A DNA stretch of 64,000 nucleotides. Origin: CAVVSQ01 sp963848825. GTDB taxonomy: Bacteria > Planctomycetota > Planctomycetia > Gemmatales > Gemmataceae. Where the stretch lies: assembly GCA_963848825.1 (NCBI GenBank), contig CAWKFA010000003.1:1-64000 (forward strand), given 5' to 3'. Positions 10,152 to 18,544 of the stretch are shown one piece after another. Position numbers and translations under genes: made by a program. The notes under the pieces are model-generated. The model saw nothing but the letters and a program-made list of their open reading frames with translations, was not told the DNA's origin and ran no database searches. How positions within the stretch are numbered: position 1 is the stretch's first letter; each line of letters starts with the position of its first letter.

Positions 10152-10169
10152 GCGGGGACGAGGCCCCGC
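10152..10169. terminator. Short GC hairpin between convergent genes
   Basis: A six-base-pair stem, GCGGGG and CCCCGC around the loop ACGAGG, sits in the 21-base gap between the ligase and secA stops. There is no U run, so termination is only a suggestion. Confidence 0.3.
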
Positions 10170-12319
10170 TAATCGACGTAGGGATCGGCGCCCAGGTCCT
10201 TGAGAATTTCCTGGCGCTGTTTTTCGTACATCATGAGATCCAGGCGCTGGCGATAATGGCGCCTTTCCAGGCGTGCCTGGGCCGTGAAGAACTTGTGCCG
10301 ATAACTCGCCCAGGACCCGGACCCGCCCGCTTTACCGACTTTTTGGAGCTTTTCCTGGGTGTCCTTGGTCAAGGCTTCGAGCAAATCGTCTTCGAGTGAC
10401 ATGAAGAACTGGCAGCTTCCCGGATCACCCTGGCGGGCGGACCGGCCGATAAGCTGGCGGTCGATGCGCTTGGCTTCGTTACGTTCGGTGGCCAGGACGT
10501 GCAACCCGCCTGAGGCCACGACGTGAGCGCGGTCCTCCAGGATGCCTTCGCGGGCCTCGACCTCTTCCACCGTGCGGTTCCAAACTTCCGGTTCCACCTT
10601 GGAACGCTGCCCGTATTTGTCCTTTAGCTGCGCCCAGGCGATGGTTTCGGGATTGCCGCCCAGAAGGATGTCCGTACCGCGGCCTGCCATGTTGGTCGCG
10701 ATGGTCACCGTGCCGGATCGTCCCGCCTGCGCGACGATGTCGGCCTCGCGCTCGGTATTGCCTGGCTTGGCGTTGAGGACCTGATGTTCGATGCCCTTGT
10801 TGGTTAGTTTTTGGCTCAAGAGCTCCGATTTTTCGACCGAGCGCGTGCCGATGAGCACAGGCCGGCTTAGCTTCTGAAGGCGCTGAACTTCCTTGGCCAC
10901 CGCTTCAAACTTGGCCTCGTCGTTGGGAAATACCCGATCGGGCCAAACTTCGCGAATGCAAGGCTTGTTGGTGGGCAGGCAAACGACCCAGAGCTTGTAG
11001 ACGCGGTGAAGTTCACGCCAGTTTTGCGCCGCGGTGCCCGTCATGCCCGACAGCTTCTTGTATTCGCGGAAGTAGGACTGATAGGTTACCTGCGCGGCAT
11101 GGTCGGACGACTTGGTGATCTGCACCTTCTCCTTGGCTTCGACCGCCTGATGCAGGCCGTCTTGCCAGTGGCGATCCGGCATGCGCCGGCCCGTCGCGTC
11201 GTCGATAATCACGATTTTGCCATCCTCGATCAAATAATGCTGGTCGAGGCGAAAGCGATAATGGGATTGCACTGCCCGCTCGATGTGCTCATGCAATTTG
11301 TCCATGGCGTGCGAATGTGGTCCCACGGGTGGATTGGAGTAACGGGCGAGCTGGCGGCCCTGGTCGGTCAACTCAACCTTTTGTTTCTTTTCGTCGAGAT
11401 AGAAGTGCTGGTCGCGCACCATTTTCTTCGCCAGCCCATCGGCCCAGTGATAAACGACCTGCTCCGGCTCGGTGGCGGGTCGCGAAGGCATACCGATGAT
11501 GAGCGGGGTGCGCGCTTCGTCGACAAATACGTTGTCGGCCTCGTCCACCAGGGCATAATGATGTTTGCGTTGTACTTTCGGGTCTTTATTTTTCTTCGAT
11601 GTCGCCGTCGACGTCCAGGCCGACCAGAACGGCACCATCTGATTGCTGCCGGATTTCAATTTGAGGCGGTCGCGCAAGAAGTCGAAGCCGAATTCGGAGG
11701 CCGTCCCATAAGTGATGTCGGCCAAGTACGCATCTTTGCGAACGTCGTCGGTTATTTTTTGTTGCAGAATGCCGACGCTGATGCCCAGGGCCCGATAAAT
11801 TTGCGAGGTCCACTCGCCGTCGCGGTTAGCCAGGTAATCGTTGACCGTGGTGACGTGGACGCCTTTGCCTTCGAGGGCATTGAGCGCCGCGGGAAAGGTC
11901 GCAATCAGCGTTTTGCCTTCGCCGGTGGCCACCTCGGCCAGGGCTCCATTGTGCAAAACCACGCCGGCCGCGAGCTGCACATCGTAGGGACGCATCCGCA
12001 CCGTGCGCCAGGCCGCCACGCACACGAGGCCGAATACCTCGGGAAGAAGATGATCGAGCGATTCGCCGCCGCGAGCACGGCCGCGCAACTGGGAGCCGCG
12101 TTTCAATATCTCGGCGTCCGTAAGTTTGCTGCCTTCTTTTTCCCAGTAGCGAATGGCCTTGATCTGCAGCGAGGCGTAAGCCAGGCGCCTCTTCGAGGGG
12201 GGACCAAACCACGCTCTCAGAAAATTTAGCCAACGCGGTCCAAAGCGATTGGTGGCTCCCTGGCGAATGACTGGAGCGGCAGCGTGCGGAGTGGCCTGCA
12301 CAACTTGGGAAGTGCTCAA
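10169..12319 (-). CDS. SecA-like preprotein translocase ATPase, short form
   Basis: DEAD-type SecA motor, 716 residues compared with about 900 or more for housekeeping SecA. Walker A is EVATGEGKTLIA at about 129-140 and the Walker B/DEAD motif is LVDEADNVFVDEARTPLIIG at about 258-275. The preprotein-crosslinking and second helicase domains follow (SGMTGTAAQNW, RPVLIGTRSVEKSE, NMAGRGTDILLGG, LIGRSARQGDPGS). An insertion rich in Ser, Thr and Lys precedes the DEAD box at about 236-250. The C-terminus stops at KDLGADPYVD after a shortened helical scaffold and lacks the Cys-rich zinc tail that binds SecB and lipid. These traits suggest an accessory SecA (SecA2-like) alongside a full-length one elsewhere. 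No companion secretion gene is adjacent. Confidence 0.85.
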   Translation of the reverse strand: MSTSQVVQATPHAAAPVIRQGATNRFGPRWLNFLRAWFGPPSKRRLAYASLQIKAIRYWEKEGSKLTDAEILKRGSQLRGRARGGESLDHLLPEVFGLVCVAAWRTVRMRPYDVQLAAGVVLHNGALAEVATGEGKTLIATFPAALNALEGKGVHVTTVNDYLANRDGEWTSQIYRALGISVGILQQKITDDVRKDAYLADITYGTASEFGFDFLRDRLKLKSGSNQMVPFWSAWTSTATSKKNKDPKVQRKHHYALVDEADNVFVDEARTPLIIGMPSRPATEPEQVVYHWADGLAKKMVRDQHFYLDEKKQKVELTDQGRQLARYSNPPVGPHSHAMDKLHEHIERAVQSHYRFRLDQHYLIEDGKIVIIDDATGRRMPDRHWQDGLHQAVEAKEKVQITKSSDHAAQVTYQSYFREYKKLSGMTGTAAQNWRELHRVYKLWVVCLPTNKPCIREVWPDRVFPNDEAKFEAVAKEVQRLQKLSRPVLIGTRSVEKSELLSQKLTNKGIEHQVLNAKPGNTEREADIVAQAGRSGTVTIATNMAGRGTDILLGGNPETIAWAQLKDKYGQRSKVEPEVWNRTVEEVEAREGILEDRAHVVASGGLHVLATERNEAKRIDRQLIGRSARQGDPGSCQFFMSLEDDLLEALTKDTQEKLQKVGKAGGSGSWASYRHKFFTAQARLERRHYRQRLDLMMYEKQRQEILKDLGADPYVD

Positions 12320-12945
12320 GGTAAGGCAACCTTATTCAAAAGAACGGGCTGAAACGTGTCCTTCATTGAATTATTATGTCACATTACCACTTTGAAAACG
12401 ATTTCGGGAAGGTTTTTTTAAAACTCGGCTCCTTTTCTTGCGCTACGGGTGCTTTAGTCGCGCAGGAAGGTGCCCTGACATTTCCCTGGGCTCAAAAAAA
12501 AATGCGGGTTTCAGCACTTGCCCAACAAGTGCCGCAACCCGCAAGTTTCGAGAAAAGCCGTGCCGACCTGGTAGCCACCTCTCCCATGACTAGTCAGGCC
12601 GGACGGCCTAATGAAACGTAGAAAAAGCAAATGCCGGGCCAACCATGCCGTAGTGCCAGAAAAGTTTGCCGATTTTGCCTAGTACCTTTTCATTTCTGGA
12701 TTTGCGGCATCTCGTATTTTCAACCGAAATGCCCCCAAGGCATTTCGCAACGATTTTTGTGGCTAAAATGGCTCCATAAAGAGGCGTATATGCCTACTCT
12801 TTGTGCAGCGCGTGCTTTTTCGATTACTTCGGCCCGGGACGCCTTTGCTGAAAAGGGCTGAAAATCGCTTGCAAGTGGCGGCCTGGAATGGCGGAATTTC
12901 TGTTTACCTTGGGCCGGCCAACTTCCGAAGAAGAAGTGAGGTTCG
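12320..12945. other. Intergenic region between divergent secA and cysE with hairpins, no convincing gene
   Basis: About 625 bases without a credible coding frame. It holds a strong terminator-like hairpin oriented for a minus-strand transcript (12494-12543) and a second hairpin with nine-base-pair arms at 12725-12733 and 12739-12747 (CGAAATGCC and GGCATTTCG). The presence of a terminator with no gene upstream of it suggests a possible small RNA on the minus strand between roughly 12550 and 12900, but no known RNA family was recognised. Confidence 0.4.
12494..12543 (-). terminator. Rho-independent terminator, minus strand, orphan
   Basis: Read on the minus strand, a two-part stem (TGCGGGTT with AACCCGCA, and GCACTTG with CAAGTGC around a five-base loop) is followed directly by nine U. 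The geometry is textbook, but no minus-strand protein gene lies upstream of it before the divergent cysE promoter. Confidence 0.7.
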
Positions 12946-12974
12946 TTGACGGCTCAAGAAAACGCCACTAAGAT
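12946..12974 (+). promoter_or_regulatory. Candidate sigma-70 promoter of cysE, predicting a leaderless mRNA
   Basis: TTGACG at 12946-12951, a 17-base spacer, then TAAGAT at 12969-12974. The ATG of cysE begins at 12981, about where transcription would start, and no Shine-Dalgarno sequence stands before it. The two observations fit a leaderless transcript. Confidence 0.5.
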
Positions 12975-12980
12975 TTGAAT

Positions 12981-13925
12981 ATGGCTACCGACATTCGCCT
13001 TAAAGAAGCCCTGCCGGAAATCACCGACGCGCTGATGGCAACGTACGTCGGGTGCAAGCACATCAATCACCTGGGCCATAAACCGCTGCCCAGCCGTGAT
13101 GCCATCGTCGATATTCTGGCGGACCTGCGTGATATCTTTTATCCGGGCTTTGTGCGCCGGCAAAACTTGCACATCGGCAACGTCGAGTACCATATTGGCG
13201 ACTTGATTGACGGCTTACACGACAAGCTGACGCAGCAAATCGCCCGTGCCCTTCGTCACGAGTGCGAAGACGATAAACCCGACATCGATCTGGAGGCGCT
13301 GGCCCAGCAAAAGACGATGGACCTGCTCCGGCGTCTGCCGGAGATCCGGCTGGTGCTTGAAGGGGACGTCGAGGCGGCCTACCTGGGCGATCCGGCGGCC
13401 AAGGGACATTACGAAATCATCTTTTGCTATCCAGGGCTCGAGGCCATTACCGTCTACCGGCTGGCGCACGAGTTACTCCTTCTGGGCGTGCCGCTGATCC
13501 CGCGCATGATGACGGAACATGCCCATTCCAAGACCGGTATCGATATTCATCCCGGCGCCCGCATCGGGCCCGGCTTCTTTATCGATCACGGTACCGGCGT
13601 TGTAATCGGCGAAACCTGCGATATCGGCAAAAACGTCAAACTTTACCAGGGCGTCACGCTGGGCGCCCTCAGCTTTCCACGCGATGCGGCGGGTAACATC
13701 ATTCGCGGCATGAAACGCCATCCGACGCTCGAGGACGACGTCGTCATCTACGCCAATGCCACTATCCTCGGCGGCGACACCGTGATTGGGCACCATGCCG
13801 TCATCGGCTCGAGCGTTTGGCTCACCGCCAGCGTCGAGCCCTATACCGTCGTGTCGCTCGAAAAACCTCAGTTGCGCATGAAGGGCCCGGACAGTCGTAG
13901 CTCGGCAAGCTTCTATCAGATTTGA
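12981..13925 (+). CDS. cysE: Serine O-acetyltransferase
   Basis: Makes O-acetylserine from serine and acetyl-CoA, the committed step of cysteine synthesis in the cytoplasm. It has 314 residues with the long N-terminal helical part (about 1-160) seen in the EpsC/SatA type. The left-handed beta-helix of hexapeptide repeats then begins at GIDIHPGARIGPGFFIDHGT, with the catalytic His in DIHPGA and the second conserved His in IDHGTGVVIGET. HPTLEDDVVIYANATILGG and the repeats after it complete the helix. The ATG at 12981 is preferred over a TTG at 12975. Cysteine synthase is not adjacent. No Shine-Dalgarno sequence is seen; see the promoter entry. Confidence 0.93.
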   Translation: MATDIRLKEALPEITDALMATYVGCKHINHLGHKPLPSRDAIVDILADLRDIFYPGFVRRQNLHIGNVEYHIGDLIDGLHDKLTQQIARALRHECEDDKPDIDLEALAQQKTMDLLRRLPEIRLVLEGDVEAAYLGDPAAKGHYEIIFCYPGLEAITVYRLAHELLLLGVPLIPRMMTEHAHSKTGIDIHPGARIGPGFFIDHGTGVVIGETCDIGKNVKLYQGVTLGALSFPRDAAGNIIRGMKRHPTLEDDVVIYANATILGGDTVIGHHAVIGSSVWLTASVEPYTVVSLEKPQLRMKGPDSRSSASFYQI

Positions 13926-14018
13926 AGGTTTGCACCCAACTCTTTATAAAATAAACCAACCAGCCGCGCCGTCGTCTCTGACGGACTGGCTCTTTCGTCC
14001 AACCAACGGAAACCAGCA

Positions 14019-15755
14019 ATGCCCTACATCGGGATCGACTTCGGAACCAGCAATTCGGTGGTGGCGAACTTTCAATTCGGTCACGCGGAGGTGCTGCCCA
14101 ATCACGAGGGGCATAAATGGACCCCCTCCATCGTGACCCTGCGCCGCGATGGCAGCCTGTCCTTTGGCCAGGAAGCCAAGGAAAACTTCGAAGAGCAACG
14201 TTCCATCCGGTCCATCAAGCGCATCCTGGGCACTCCCGAACGCGTGCCCCTGGTGGGACACAACCTGCGCACCGAGCAGATAGCCGTCATGTTGTTCGCC
14301 ATGCTCAAGCGCGACGCGGAAAAGACGCTCAACGAGCCCTTCACCAAGGCCGTGGTCACCATCCCCGCGAACTCCAAGGGCCTGGCGCGGCATGCCACCA
14401 AGCTGTGCGCCGGCGCCGCTGGTTTGCAGGTCTTGACGCTGATCAACGAACCAACCGCCGCGGCCATCTGTTATGGCTTGGGCGCCCAGCAGGACCAGAC
14501 GATTTTGGTCTACGATTTCGGGGGCGGCACGCTGGACGTGACCGTGCTGCGCATTCATCATGGCGTTTTCGAGGAGATCAGCAGCAAGGGCATCGGCAAA
14601 CTTGGCGGCGACGACCTGGATGCACTTCTCGGCAATGTGCTGGCCAAGCGCTTTCTCGACAAAACGGGCTTCGACATCCTCAACTCGCCTTACAAGACGC
14701 AGTTCATGCTCGCGGTGGAGCGCGCCAAGATCGATTTATCGACCCAGACAAGCACCATCGCCCGCAAGGCCGAACTGGTTCCCGAACGCCACCTCAGCCT
14801 CGAAGAAGAAATTGACCGCGCGACCTTTGAAAAAGAGATCATGCCGCTCGTGGCCAGGTCGGGCACCGCCATTGACGAGGCCCTGTCGCTGCGCGGCTTA
14901 CGGCCCAAGGACATCGATCGCATCTTGCTCGTGGGCGGCACCAGCAAGATTCCGCTCATCCGTCACTACGTCAGCGACAAGCTCGGCGGCAAGGAGCCCG
15001 AACCGTTCGATCAGGTCGATCCCATGACCTGCGTCGCGCAAGGGGCCGCCATCGTCTCCGCCATCTTGCAAGGCGCCGCCGGCCTCGACAACAACGCTTA
15101 TAGCGTCAAGCTCGAGCATTCGCTGTGCGCCAATCCGATCAACGATCGCCGCCAGGTTTATCTCGACCCGATCATCCGCCGTGGCGCCGACATCCCTTGC
15201 TCCTTCACCAAGACGTATCATCCCGTGGCGGACCCGGCCGAGCGGGTGGTCATCAGCGTTTACGAGGGGGATGTCTACGAAGACCCCGAAAACATCGAGA
15301 ACGTCAAGCTTGCCGAGATTCCCTGGGAGTTCCAGCCCCCACGCACCCAAAAGGATGGGGCCCTGGAGGTCATGTTCGAATATGGGGACGATGGCATTCT
15401 TACCGTGCAGATCCAGGACCTGTTCAACAATCAAAAAAAACGCTTCGCCATCCAGCAAAGCGGCCAGGACCAGATGGATGCCGGCCAGATCATGAAGATG
15501 AAGCGCATCAACGAGGACCTGATGCAGCGAAGCGAAGAGGTGGAAAACACCACCGAATATCGGGATGCCGTCGATGTGCTAAAGAAGACGGAACAGGACG
15601 TCATTCCCAAGGTGGAAGCGGACTCCGACCGGCGGGAACTGGAAGAGCTGTGCCGTCTTGTCCGCGAGACGATGGCTTCCGGCGACAAGAAGAAAATGGA
15701 GGAAGCCAGTTCCGCGCTCAACGACCGGCTCCTGAATTACGCTTATCTACTCTAA
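14019..15755 (+). CDS. Hsp70 family chaperone (DnaK-like, atypical)
   Basis: Hsp70-type ATPase of 578 residues, shorter than DnaK (about 640). The actin-fold nucleotide-binding domain is complete: phosphate-1 motif GIDFGTSNS at residues 4-12, NEPTAAAICYGLG near 145, phosphate-2 motif VYDFGGGTLDVTVL near 165 and adenosine motif LLVGGTSKIPLI near 305. The substrate-binding part from about residue 370 is divergent and lacks the usual DnaK linker DVTPLSLG. The C-terminal 80 residues are helical and charged, without the EEVD or DnaK lid signature. A zinc-ribbon membrane protein follows 27 bases downstream, probably in the same transcript, suggesting a specialised membrane-linked Hsp70 system. DnaJ and GrpE are not present. 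Confidence 0.85.
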   Translation: MPYIGIDFGTSNSVVANFQFGHAEVLPNHEGHKWTPSIVTLRRDGSLSFGQEAKENFEEQRSIRSIKRILGTPERVPLVGHNLRTEQIAVMLFAMLKRDAEKTLNEPFTKAVVTIPANSKGLARHATKLCAGAAGLQVLTLINEPTAAAICYGLGAQQDQTILVYDFGGGTLDVTVLRIHHGVFEEISSKGIGKLGGDDLDALLGNVLAKRFLDKTGFDILNSPYKTQFMLAVERAKIDLSTQTSTIARKAELVPERHLSLEEEIDRATFEKEIMPLVARSGTAIDEALSLRGLRPKDIDRILLVGGTSKIPLIRHYVSDKLGGKEPEPFDQVDPMTCVAQGAAIVSAILQGAAGLDNNAYSVKLEHSLCANPINDRRQVYLDPIIRRGADIPCSFTKTYHPVADPAERVVISVYEGDVYEDPENIENVKLAEIPWEFQPPRTQKDGALEVMFEYGDDGILTVQIQDLFNNQKKRFAIQQSGQDQMDAGQIMKMKRINEDLMQRSEEVENTTEYRDAVDVLKKTEQDVIPKVEADSDRRELEELCRLVRETMASGDKKKMEEASSALNDRLLNYAYLL

Positions 15756-15782
15756 CCGTCCGCACGCGCCGAGGGCCCACTC

Positions 15783-16271
15783 ATGCCGCAATGTCCCCAG
15801 TGCAATAAACCGTTGCGCGAGCTGGTACGGCGCTGCCCTTCCTGTCAGGCCGACCTGGATCTGCTCGTCGATTTCGTGAGCCATCTTCAGGGTGGCGTCG
15901 AACGCGCTCGAGAACTAACCAGGGCGGGCGAACTGGGGCAAGCCGTCTGGGCCTATCTCGAGGTGCTGGAAGTCGATCCCGACAATAACGATGCCAAAAA
16001 GCAAATCGCGCAGGTCGCCACCGCGGTGCGCCAATTCGATGTAGCCGCCCCAGGCCGTGCCTGGCTCAAAGAAAGCCCTGACGGCGCCACAGCAAAGAAG
16101 CCACGCCTGGGCAACTGGCGAACGCTGGTTCTGGCCCTCCTTATTTGCGCGGCGGTAGCATTTATCATTGGCTTCATGCTTGGCGGCCTCGTTCCGGTGG
16201 GCAGTGACGAGGCCGATCCGACTAAAGAGCCACCGAAGCTGATGAAAGACAACCACACTTTGTCTGGATAG
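15783..16271 (+). CDS. Zinc-ribbon, TPR-like, single-pass membrane protein
   Basis: Unrecognised 162-residue protein. The N-terminus is a zinc ribbon with two CPxC knuckles (CPQCNKPL and CPSCQADL). A TPR-like helical pair (ELTRAGELGQAVWAYLEVLE, then VDPDNNDAKKQIAQV) follows at about 40-80. A transmembrane helix lies at about 118-140 (LALLICAAVAFIIGFMLGGL), and a short Pro/Lys tail ends in EPPKLMKDNHTLSG. It probably shares a transcript with the upstream Hsp70 and may be a membrane-anchored partner of it, which is an inference from proximity. The same C-terminal 14 residues recur at 20917-20958 in a gene remnant. Confidence 0.65.
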   Translation: MPQCPQCNKPLRELVRRCPSCQADLDLLVDFVSHLQGGVERARELTRAGELGQAVWAYLEVLEVDPDNNDAKKQIAQVATAVRQFDVAAPGRAWLKESPDGATAKKPRLGNWRTLVLALLICAAVAFIIGFMLGGLVPVGSDEADPTKEPPKLMKDNHTLSG

Positions 16272-16459
16272 ACCAGAATGTCTCGCGCAAAGCCGCCGAG
16301 GCGCAAAGAACGCCAGTAACGGTTGGGGCAGACCGGTTTTCTTGTAGAGAAAAAAATCAATAAGGCAGGAATGGAGGAAAAGATGAGTTCGTCTATTCCT
16401 ACTTTCTTGCCTTCCTCATTCTTTCCTTTTTCACGAATGCAGGGGACGGAGGACGCTCG

Positions 16460-16978
16460 ATGACTCTTGACGATTTGTTGGCTGCTATCGACCACAAATC
16501 GCCACCCGCGCCAGTGGATGCTCTTGAGCGGTTTGAGATAGCCATTGGCCAGCGACTTCCCCAGGATTACAGGGAGTTCCTGGTTCGGTGTAATGGGGGA
16601 TACGCGGGCGGCAATGTCCGGTTCTGCGGCCCGACTCCAGATGGACAAGCGGCGGAGGCCTGTATCAACCATTTTGGAGGTTTTCGCAAGGAAAACTACT
16701 TCTCGCTTGAATTCTCTCGCGATAATTATCAGACATATGAAACCCGAATTCCGAAGACATTGATTTGGATCGCAGACGATCCTTTTGGCAATGCAATCTG
16801 CCTCGGAGTCTCGGGCGAGTACCGGGGCCGCGTATATTTCTGGGACCACGAAAACGAACCCGACCCGGAAGCGTGGGACACGCGGGTCGAGACCGCGGAC
16901 AACATCGAGCTGCTCGCCACTTCGTTTGCAGAGTTTCAAGCTGGGCTGAAACGGGCAGACGAAGAGGGGTCAGGTTAG
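16460..16978 (+). CDS. SMI1/KNR4 family protein
   Basis: Protein of 172 residues with the SMI1/KNR4 (SUKH) fold pattern: LERFEIAIGQRLPQDYREFLVRCNGGY near residues 21-47, RIPKTLIWIADDPFGNAICL near 96-115, and RGRVYFWDHE followed by FAEFQAGL at the end. In bacteria such proteins often act as immunity proteins against polymorphic toxins or as stand-alone regulators. GGAGGA is placed seven bases before the ATG. No toxin gene is visible beside it, so immunity is only a family-level possibility. It is the first gene of the AT-richer island and is followed 44 bases later by a small membrane protein. Confidence 0.75.
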   Translation: MTLDDLLAAIDHKSPPAPVDALERFEIAIGQRLPQDYREFLVRCNGGYAGGNVRFCGPTPDGQAAEACINHFGGFRKENYFSLEFSRDNYQTYETRIPKTLIWIADDPFGNAICLGVSGEYRGRVYFWDHENEPDPEAWDTRVETADNIELLATSFAEFQAGLKRADEEGSG

Positions 16979-17022
16979 CATGAATGTCCCGTTTCCTCTC
17001 TCTTTATGAACGGAGATCCCCA

Positions 17023-17454
17023 ATGAGTGAGGATAATACCCCTCTCATCAGCCGGGTTTCAACCACTTCCGACAATGACAAAAACTGGCCCTATTCACAA
17101 AGAAATCGCGGCACTTTCTTAGTCCTGGTAGCCCTGGCAAGTTTGATTCCAGCTGGGTTAAGCGCATGGCTACTTGGTAGAAGCATTACAAATGAACCGT
17201 ACATACCAAACTTGTATTTCCTTCCGACAACAGTTATAGGAGTCCTTACTTGCCTATGGGTTGCAATAACGGCGAACCGTGACGTTGCCGAAATGAAACG
17301 GAATAAAAGCAATCTACGAGACCAAAACCTTACTGGTGGTGCAACTGCTGTCGCTGTCCAATGTCTCGTTACCAACCTCTTGCCTTTAATTGCTTTCCTG
17401 CTGGCAGTTTTATTTGGGATGTTTGTTGGCCGCCCTGTTAGCCCGCTGAACTAA
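17023..17454 (+). CDS. Small three-helix membrane protein, hypothetical
   Basis: Protein of 143 residues starting at the ATG at 17023, which has GGAG eight bases upstream; an in-frame ATG at 16984 is less likely. Three hydrophobic helices are visible: LVALASLIPAGLSAWLLG, LPTTVIGVLTCLWVAITA and LLPLIAFLLAVLFGMFVG. Between the second and third is a charged cytoplasmic loop (AEMKRNKSNLRDQN). The sequence is AT-richer than the flanks of the island. No family was recognised. Its stop lies a few bases before the first copy of the 270-bp direct repeat. Confidence 0.55.
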   Translation: MSEDNTPLISRVSTTSDNDKNWPYSQRNRGTFLVLVALASLIPAGLSAWLLGRSITNEPYIPNLYFLPTTVIGVLTCLWVAITANRDVAEMKRNKSNLRDQNLTGGATAVAVQCLVTNLLPLIAFLLAVLFGMFVGRPVSPLN

Positions 17455-17459
17455 TTCAG

Positions 17460-17733
17460 CGCCGGGTGCCATTGCCACACGGTACTCCGGGTGGCAATGC
17501 GAACCGTGCAGCGATTATGATTACAGCCAGATTGGCATGGCTTTGATGTGTTTCGGCACGATCGGGTCGAAAAGCACGTGACCCAGGGATCGACCGCGAC
17601 GTCTCGAAATTTGCCTACTGACGGCTGATACCCGGAGACGCCCAGAGTGCTGAAAAAGAAGACCAGGACGGTTTTCTTGACGGCGGGGATTTCCGGTTTG
17701 TCTCGTCAAGCACGTTTCGCGCTCGCTGGTTAC
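17460..17733. repeat. Direct repeat, copy 1 (about 270 bp)
   Basis: Nearly identical in the same orientation to 20095-20363, with a few substitutions and single-base indels. The first 35 bases contain a hairpin (CATTGCCAC and GTGGCAATG). The minus strand of this copy has an open frame across most of the unit (including VKKTVLVFFFSTLGVSGYQP), which is broken in copy 2. The nature of the element is unknown; it may be a decayed insertion element or dispersed repeat. Confidence 0.8.
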
Positions 17734-17851
17734 ATTTTCCATGCTGTCATCGGGCGGTCGCAACTTTGAAGCCTTCGACCCAGAAAATATGTTGGGACTC
17801 GAATTTCCAAATTCCGGGATGTTGCAGGGGATAATTATACGGAGCGTCCAA

Positions 17852-18400
17852 ATGGCCAAGTTTACGGATTCATCATTTTCCTTTTGCAGGGATGGAAAAA
17901 TTCATTTAGTGAAAGTACGGCATCCAGAAACGAATTCTTCAAGAAAGGATGCGATTGAGTATCTCCAGGCACATGGTTGTCAGATTATCCCAGATGTTGA
18001 AGCGTTACCGGAATACCTCATCGGACTTGATTCGGAAGTTCAGGGGGAAATCGTCAAGAATCGACTAGACTTAATGAGCATCTACTTGGTGAGAATTCTT
18101 TCAACTACAACGCTTCTTAGTGCTGACCTAAGATACCTAAAGGAATTGCCGGAACTTGAGCATCTTTATTTATCGATGCAACTAATTGTACCGGAAGATT
18201 TGCTTTGGCTTAAGGGCCTTCAAAGGCTAAGGATTCTTACGCTGATTGGAAAAGAAATCAATGATGAGCATCTAAGTAAGCTGCCAAGATTCCCGAAGCT
18301 TGAAATGGTTGATATTCAAATGACCGGCGTAACAGAAATGGGTATCAAAAACCTAGCGAAGAAATTTCCGGCCACAAAAATCTGTTCCGACTTTATGTGA
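17852..18400 (+). CDS. Leucine-rich-repeat-like protein
   Basis: Protein of 182 residues. From about residue 90 to the end it shows leucine-spaced repeats of LRR type (LRYLKELPELEHLYLSMQLI, LKGLQRLRILTLIG, LPRFPKLEMVDIQMTGVTEM). The first 80 residues include a short globular stretch (KIHLVKVRHPETN). The ATG at 17852 with GGAG seven bases upstream is chosen over an upstream ATG at 17741 that lies at the edge of the repeat. LRR proteins of this length are abundant in Gemmataceae; a binding partner cannot be inferred. The codon use is clearly AT-richer than the flanking conserved genes, suggesting acquisition. Confidence 0.6.
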   Translation: MAKFTDSSFSFCRDGKIHLVKVRHPETNSSRKDAIEYLQAHGCQIIPDVEALPEYLIGLDSEVQGEIVKNRLDLMSIYLVRILSTTTLLSADLRYLKELPELEHLYLSMQLIVPEDLLWLKGLQRLRILTLIGKEINDEHLSKLPRFPKLEMVDIQMTGVTEMGIKNLAKKFPATKICSDFM

Positions 18401-18544
18401 ATCCTTGGCCAAACGAATAAGTCATCAGATGCTTTCCCGCTGCCGAGTTGCCTATGTTCATGGCGATACACCCATTCAACTGGCACTGCGGCGTGGGCGG
18501 CATTCATTCGGAACTAGGAACCGTGGTTTAGCTGGTACCAAGTT

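Noticed and set aside
11006..12229. 407-codon open frame on the plus strand
   Set aside because: Antisense to the SecA-like gene, which has all expected motifs in the other strand.
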